Under the pieces are notes generated by a model that was not told the origin of the DNA, did not search any database, and saw only the letters and a list, made by a program, of their open reading frames with translations. A stretch of DNA of 64,000 nucleotides from positions 699,274-763,273 of the forward strand of contig UESW01004628.1 of NCBI GenBank assembly GCA_900491605.1, in the 5' to 3' direction. Numbering within the stretch: position 1 is the first letter of the stretch; every line of letters begins with the position of its first letter. The position numbers were made by a program, and so were the translations under genes. This document shows, one piece after another, positions 58,763-64,000 of this stretch. Source of the DNA: Calamus simplicifolius (Eukaryota > Streptophyta > Magnoliopsida > Arecales > Arecaceae).

Positions 58763-60143
58763 CGGAGGTGGGCGCTGAAGATAAGACTCACCCTCTATCT
58801 TGAGTAAGATGTGCGATAGAGGGGCGAGCAGAGGAGTGTAGGGCCCGTCTCTCTGTGCAGGAGCTCGAGGACGGTTGTCTGGTCGGCGGGGAGGTTTGGG
58901 CTTCCTGGGTCAAACTTCAGCATGCTAAGGGCGGGCCGGCTTCTTGAGGACACTCCCGCTAGCCTCGCACCGAGAGGAGTCAGCCTCGTCGTTGCGGATA
59001 TACTTCTGGGCCCGGGTCAAAAGTTCAGCATAAGAACCGGGCGGCTTCTTGTCGAGGGAGTACGCGAAGCGGGATGGGCGGAGCCCTCGCTTCAAAGCCA
59101 GAGTGGCTACTTAGTCTTCAAGATTGTAGACTTCTGGGGCTGCCTCCTTGAACCGAGTGACGTAATCCCGCAAGGACTCGCCGCTCTTCTACTGAACAGC
59201 GAAGAGGCTGTCAGCAACCCTTGGAATCTTCCGACAGGCATCAAAATGGGTAAGAAGGCCCTCTCCAGCTGACGGAAAGAATCAATACTCCGCGGCGACA
59301 GGCAAGAGTACCAAGCTCGGGCAGCTTTCTTCAGGGTGGCAGGGAAGGCGATACACATGAGCGAATCAGTGGCCCCCTGAACCTGCATAAGAACCTTGTA
59401 ACTTTCTAGATGGTCCAGGGGATCCGTGGTCCCATCATATGGATCCAGCTAAGGGAGGCAGAACCGGGTGGAGATGGGCTCTTCCATGATACGGCGGGAC
59501 AACGGAGGCCGGCTGTCATAGTCCGCCTCTGGTAGGTGGGTGATCCGGCGGCTAAGTTCCTCCAATCGTTGGTTATACTCATCAAGTCGATGCTCGGCTC
59601 GACGGGCTATCCTTCCATCGTAGGACCCCTCCTCCGAGGATTCTGAGGCTGGGGAAGAGTGACGGCGAGGGCATTCCGCCTCCTTCCCGTGTCGCCACTT
59701 GGGAGAAACGCTGGCATGACGAGAAGGCGATCGGGGTCATTTGGAAGCTCCCCGGTGGTAAGGTTTGGGCGAAGCATGGCAGTGGCGAGCTTTTGGGACC
59801 GGCGATCTCCTGCGGGAGGAATGTTGGTTGGGTTGCACCACCCTCGGAACTGATGGAAATGGCTCCGGCTGCCGCAGGGCCGCCTGCAGGTGCCGCAGAC
59901 TTTGGACCACCGCCGCCAAGGACTGAACTTGCGTGGCTAGGGCGGCAAGCCGGTCTTTCTGAAGCTGTCGTGGAGGGGGCGCAGGGACATTGACTGGGGG
60001 AGCAGAGGGTCCAGCCGCTTGGAGACACGGCGGTGCAAGGACATCGGCTGGGGGGCTGAGGGGCTAACCGCCAGCGAATCTACTACTTGACGCTGCCCCC
60101 CGGCGCCACTGACAGAGCCCTCTTTTGCACAGGTCGTCACCAT
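58763..60143 (-). pseudogene. Element E gag (multiply broken)
   Basis: ATG 60143 (MVTTCAKEGSVSG) opens the frame. Fragments in other frames follow, including a helix-rich Gag N-terminus and the Gag core (ARAWYSCLSPRSIDSFRQLE at about 59300). Several frameshifts and a TAG near 59455 separate the pieces. Confidence 0.75.
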
Positions 60144-60204
60144 GGCTTAAGAACTTGGGGAGGGAGAGATTGCAGATCGCTGGTTCGATATGTTTCTCTT
60201 TCCC

Positions 60205-60223
60205 CCTTCCTGGCGTGCCAAGC
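60205..60223 (-). promoter_or_regulatory. Element E primer-binding-site candidate
   Basis: The minus strand directly inside the LTR reads GCTTGGCACGCCAGGAAGGG. This resembles in position and form the F leader (GATTGGCGCTAGAGGAAGGG). The tRNA was not assigned. Confidence 0.55.
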
Positions 60224-61848
60224 TGATGACGCCGAGTCACTTTCTTCAAGCGTCGGGCAAACGGACGTCCTCCTCGCCGGACTCCTGCAAGAAAAGTCTC
60301 CGAAGACTAGATGCTCCGGTGGGGACCCTCCGACGCTCAAGTTAGTCACTCGGGAACAGACGAGAGCCGTCTAACCGAAGGAGAATAGACAATTAGAGCT
60401 TAACTAGTAGGAAGAAACTAGAAAAACCAGAGTTCTTGGATTCTTACTTACAGCGAGAGCATATGCTTTTATACCTATTCGAAATACCCCCTTCCATTCC
60501 AGAAGATTGCTGATTTCAAGGTGCCCCATTCAATAATGGACAAAAAATGAGGCTGATAGATCGTACTGTCACCGTGCATGTCGAAGGTGTCCTGCATCAC
60601 CTGTCAGTACGGCCTTACAGGTGTCTGGCATCTGTGGTTATGCCTGGTGCATGCCATCGCCGGATGTGACCGCGCACAGTCGCGGGCAGGTGGTGAACCG
60701 TACTCTATAACGGGGTATGGTCGTATACAGTGACAGACACACGATGGACCATACGCCATTATGAGGTATGGCCACACCCTGCAGCAGATGTGCGGCGGAT
60801 TACGTGGTCGTACCAGGTGGCCCGAGGCGGGCCGAATCATGCATCGGGCACTGTTCATGCAGCCCGAGACCGAGGGGGTCTCGGGGGTTGAGATACTGTT
60901 CATAAGGCCCGGGAGCTGTGGCTTGAGGCCGAGGGTGGACCTCGAGGCCAAGCACTGTTCATGCAGCCCGAGATCAAGGGGGTCTCGGAGGTTGAGATAT
61001 TGTTCATAAGGCCCGGGAGCTATGGCTTGAGGTCGAGGGTGGACCTCGAGGCCAAGCACTATTCATGCAGCCCGAGACCGAGGGGGTCTCAGGGGTTGAG
61101 ATACTGTTCATAAGGCCCGGGAGCTGTGGCTTGAGGCCGAGGGTGGACCTTGAGGTCAAGCACTGTTCATGCGGCCCGAGACCGAGGGGGTCTCGGGGGT
61201 TGAGATACTGTTCATAAGGCTCGGGAGCTGTGGCTTGAGGCCGAGGGTGGACCTCGAGGCCAAGCACTATTCATGCGGCCCGAGACCGAGGGGGTCTCGG
61301 GAGTTGAGATACTGTTCATAAGGCCCGGGAGCTGTGGCTTGAGATCGAGGGTGGACCTCGAGGCCAAGCACTATTCATGCGGCCCGAGACCGAGGGGGTC
61401 TCGGGGGTTGAGATACTGTTCATAAGGCCCGGGAGCTATGGCTTGAGGCCGAGGTTGGACCTCGAGGCCAAGCACTGTTCATGCAGCCCGAGATCGAGGG
61501 GGTCTCGGGGGTTGAGATACTGTTCATAAGGCTCGGGAGCTGTGGCTTGAGGCCGAGGGTGGACCTCGAGGCCAAGCACTGTTCATACGGCCTGAGACCG
61601 AGGGGGTCTCGGGGGTTGAGATACTATTCATAAGGCCCGAAAGCTATGGCTTGAGGCCGAGGGTGGACCTCGAGACCAAGCACTGTTCATGCAGCCCGAG
61701 ACCAAGGGGGTCTCGGGGGTTGAGATACTGTTCATAAGGCCCGGGAGCTGTGGCTTGAGGCCGATACCGAAGGGGGCTCAGGAGGCCAAGAGGGTCTCCG
61801 TCAGTCGCCGTTATCATTTATTCTGACGGCGCTGGATCAGCCATAGCA
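60224..61848 (-). repeat. Element E 5' LTR (1625 bp)
   Basis: Partner of 28287-29907. Contains 8.8 copies of the 104-bp repeat (60849-61762) and a TATA-like TATAAAAGC (minus, 60473-60465). Followed by TSD ctagt at 61849-61853. Confidence 0.9.
60849..61762. repeat. 104-bp tandem repeat in element E 5' LTR
   Basis: Same unit and copy number as 28912-29822, including the CCCGAGACC/GGTCTCGGG hairpin in most copies. Confidence 0.93.
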
Positions 61849-61853
61849 CTAGT

Positions 61854-62666
61854 GACCCTAAATCATCTTCATTTTTAAAATTATCATCTAATACAATAAT
61901 CTCGTGTCCATCCATAAGGTCGAGGATACAAGATTACTTGTGAGCTTATCATGGAATTAGGAACCAAAATATATATTCCTTATCTATAAAAAATATTTAA
62001 TATTATTTTCATATAATATAATTTTATATAACAAAATTTAGATTATAATAAAATAATAATCTTATATTCTTATAATATAATTATAATATTACAATGTTAT
62101 ATCATAATATAATATTATATACTATAATATTATAATGTAATTTAAATACTATAATAATGAATAATATATGATAAATCATAATAGTACTTGTAAAATTTAT
62201 TAGGAGTAATTTTTTAGAGGTGGGAGAGGAGTTTTAAGGGAAAAGGAGAAAAAAATAAAGGAAAGTTATTGAGATACTTCTTTTGAGAGTTTTTTTAAGT
62301 AGGAAAAGAAAGGGTTTAAGAGGATTTCTATGAGAAATTTTTCAATAAAAATAAATTTTAATTCTCCAATTCAAACGATTTGTAATAGTTATTTTACTTT
62401 TTTTTATTTATTCAACTAATAATAATATACAAAAGTATATGAGATATTCAAATAATGAAGATGTTTCAATTTTATTTTTATTTTTTAATTAAATAAATCC
62501 AGATTAATTAATTAAAAAAGATTTTAATATTTTATGAACAATAACCTAAGGGTTTTTTTTATTATAACTGGCGTTTTTTATTATCATGGTGATTTTTTAT
62601 TATCTAAGAACAAATCACCCGGCATAAGGACCACAGGATGATGATGTCTGGATTACCAAACGCTCA
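61854..62666. other. AT-rich DNA right of element E (possible MITE body)
   Basis: No coding frame. Long A/T runs and ATAATAT-type simple sequence (62000-62150). It would be the larger part of the proposed MITE. Confidence 0.5.
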
Positions 62667-62670
62667 CTAA

Positions 62671-63300
62671 CTTCGGCCTCTTGCACCCAAGCTCGATCCC
62701 TGGCTGGCCTCTCTCTCCCCGAGACACCGCCGTTAAGCTCATCCTCGGCGTTGCTGCTCTTGACCTCACCAAGCTTCATCACTCCATCGTCACCACCATC
62801 GATCTCTCTTTCACCCTCTCCACCCCACGCCCCGACTTTCCCTTTTTCCGTGCTCTCCGGCCTCCGCCGTTAACCTCACCCTCGCCCTTCGCGACCTCAC
62901 CCTCGCCGCCGTCATCCTCTCCAACTAACCGTCACCGCCGTCCGCTTGAATCGCCGTCGTTGACCTCGCTTTCAGCGCCCTCCAGCACCGTCTTCCCTGC
63001 TGTTGATCTTGGCCTCACCCTCGCCGTTGTCCACCTGGCCCTCTGACATCCAAAGCTCGCGGCCCTTGACCTCTCCGCCGTCGACCATGGAGATCCAAAT
63101 ATCGCTGCCAACCTGGACCTCTAAGATCCATCGGTATGCTTCTCTTCCTCCTCTCCCCTCCTCCCTTATCCCACTATCAAACCCTCCTTCGGCGACACTA
63201 CCAGCAGGCCATCCCCTCCAAACCCTAAGCCAAGCCTGATCGATCCCTTCCCCCCTTCGTCTCTGTTCAAAACCCTACAATTGTATATCCAAAGTAGCTG
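62671..63300. other. GC-rich Pro/Ser-coding island of unknown nature
   Basis: A sharp change from AT-rich to C-rich sequence. A 121-codon plus frame (62681-63046, MHPSSIPGWPLSPRDTAV) and an overlapping 78-codon frame (63003-63239) are low-complexity and rich in Pro, Ser and Leu. The repeated CTCACCCTCGCC-like phrasing suggests biased composition. It could be a 5' exon or a gene fragment; I recognise no domain. Confidence 0.3.
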
Positions 63301-63446
63301 AAAAGATAAGTGTATATGAATAGATGAATTAAAATTTTTAGTTGTATCCAATCTCTACACAACAGAGATCAGCATTCTAAAGATTTCGTGAACCATTGGT
63401 ATATAAACCTAGAAAAGTTGGAGGTGGATATACTATAAAGTATAAT

Positions 63447-64000
63447 TGTCACGCCCCGGACCCAAAATTTTAAGCTAGGGTGACAACCCACCGCATGCCG
63501 GGCATGCAAGGCATCCCGAATCATGATATTGAATTCAAGAAAGGCAACAACCTATATATCATTTAAGTCCATGACTTTAATACAATCCATAACTAAAGAT
63601 TTGGGCTACAAGCGGTTACATCAACATATGAATCCACTTTATTTTAAATAGAAGCTCCAACGACCCTATCGTTCCTTCTTCAATCCTAAGGCTCTGAAAA
63701 ATATTGTGAGATTTATATGAGCTCATACTCAATAAGTAAGCCTATACTAATAATATAAAATAGCCATATATCATCATCAAGATATTATCAAGTCATAATT
63801 TCATAAACTTCCAATTCAAATGCATTTATCATGCTATCATAATAGGCATATCACTACTCAATTAATTTGAAAGCTTATACAATAAATACCAGAAAATGCA
63901 TTGTAAACAACCCACTATTTATATGCTCATTTTTATATTATATTTTATGTGTTCCACGGCCCTGCTATACCTTAATCAGCGCACATCCTTCAGATGTGTG
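63447..64000 (-). repeat. Partial gypsy-type LTR running off the window
   Basis: It starts TGTCACGCCCCGGACCC on the plus strand, which would be the 3' edge of a minus-strand LTR as in element D (TGTCAGCTCC...). A stretch with ATGAGCTCATACTCAATAAG resembles the body of chromovirus LTRs. The other end lies outside the window. Confidence 0.55.

Larger units (their letters stand above)
28287..61848 (-). mobile_element. Element E: Tat-type Ty3/gypsy retrotransposon, interrupted by C (with D)
   Basis: LTRs at 60224-61848 (5') and 28287-29907 (3') share sequence, a 104-bp tandem array and the ends TGATATGG... / ...GTCATCA (minus). The TSD ctagt occurs at 28282-28286 and 61849-61853. Between them, on the minus strand: primer site, gag, pol to integrase (stopping at 55329), then the C/D insertion. 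Beyond that come an 11-copy 98-bp array and a gene in the opposite orientation (30481-32700). An antisense extra ORF and tandem repeats in the 3' untranslated part are known Tat features. The rest of the integrase is missing. Confidence 0.9.
28183..62667. mobile_element. Possible PIF/Harbinger-like MITE containing element E
   Basis: The left end GGGGGTGTTTAGTAT (28183) and the reverse complement of the right end GTGAGCGTTTGGTAA (62667) agree at about 10 of 15 positions, differing mainly by transitions. Each is flanked by TAA (28180-28182; 62668-62670). The terminus and TAA/TTA duplication are what PIF/Harbinger elements show. Without E the MITE would be about 0.9 kb. No transposase frame is present. 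Confidence 0.35.

Overview
The window is plant nuclear DNA made almost entirely of nested LTR retrotransposons. I find no rRNA, tRNA, CRISPR or convincing intact host gene. Long Ty1/copia Sirevirus-type elements, chromodomain (Tekay/Del-type) and Tat-type Ty3/gypsy elements, and tRNA-Met primer sites all point to a flowering plant. The Sirevirus load would fit a monocot, but the sequence alone does not settle the species.

Layout, left to right. (F) 1-5349, minus strand: the 5' part of a Tat-like gypsy element cut by the window edge, with integrase, RNase H, RT, gag and an 875-bp 5' LTR. 5350-7386: AT-rich sequence without a recognisable gene. (A) 7392-27590, plus strand: a Sirevirus-like copia element with TSD cctat, split in its RNase H by (B) 13353-23327, minus strand, a second Sirevirus of another family with TSD taact. 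27596-28179: short single-copy-looking DNA. (E) 28287-61848, minus strand: a Tat-type gypsy element with TSD ctagt and an antisense extra gene. It is interrupted by (C) about 34136-55328, plus strand, a Sirevirus of the same family as B, which is itself interrupted in its integrase by (D) 38297-48994, minus strand, a chromodomain gypsy element with TSD gtgat. E seems to sit inside a PIF/Harbinger-like MITE (TIR-like ends at 28183 and 62667, flanked by TAA). 62671-63300 is a GC-rich, proline/serine-coding island of unknown nature. A further gypsy-type LTR starts at 63447 and runs off the window.

Inferred order: the MITE is oldest, then E, then C, then D. A and then B are an independent nest 0.7 kb away. 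D is the youngest, because its two 2.9-kb LTRs are nearly identical by eye. Every element carries stops, frameshifts, deletions or mutated catalytic residues, so none looks autonomous.

The most interesting signal is a short near-palindromic repeat (core GAGTCGACTC / GAGCCGACTCC) clustered in U3, upstream of the TATA-like box, in two unrelated superfamilies: copia A, B and C, and gypsy D. Part of the spacer is shared as well. In the three Sireviruses a second cluster of the same motif lies between pol and an extra 3' ORF. That ORF starts MAPKRR (basic, NLS-like), contains a region resembling the 'putative plant transposon protein' domain, and ends in a predicted coiled coil. The layout looks like a shared cis-regulatory module with an internal promoter for the extra gene. 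This reading is inference.
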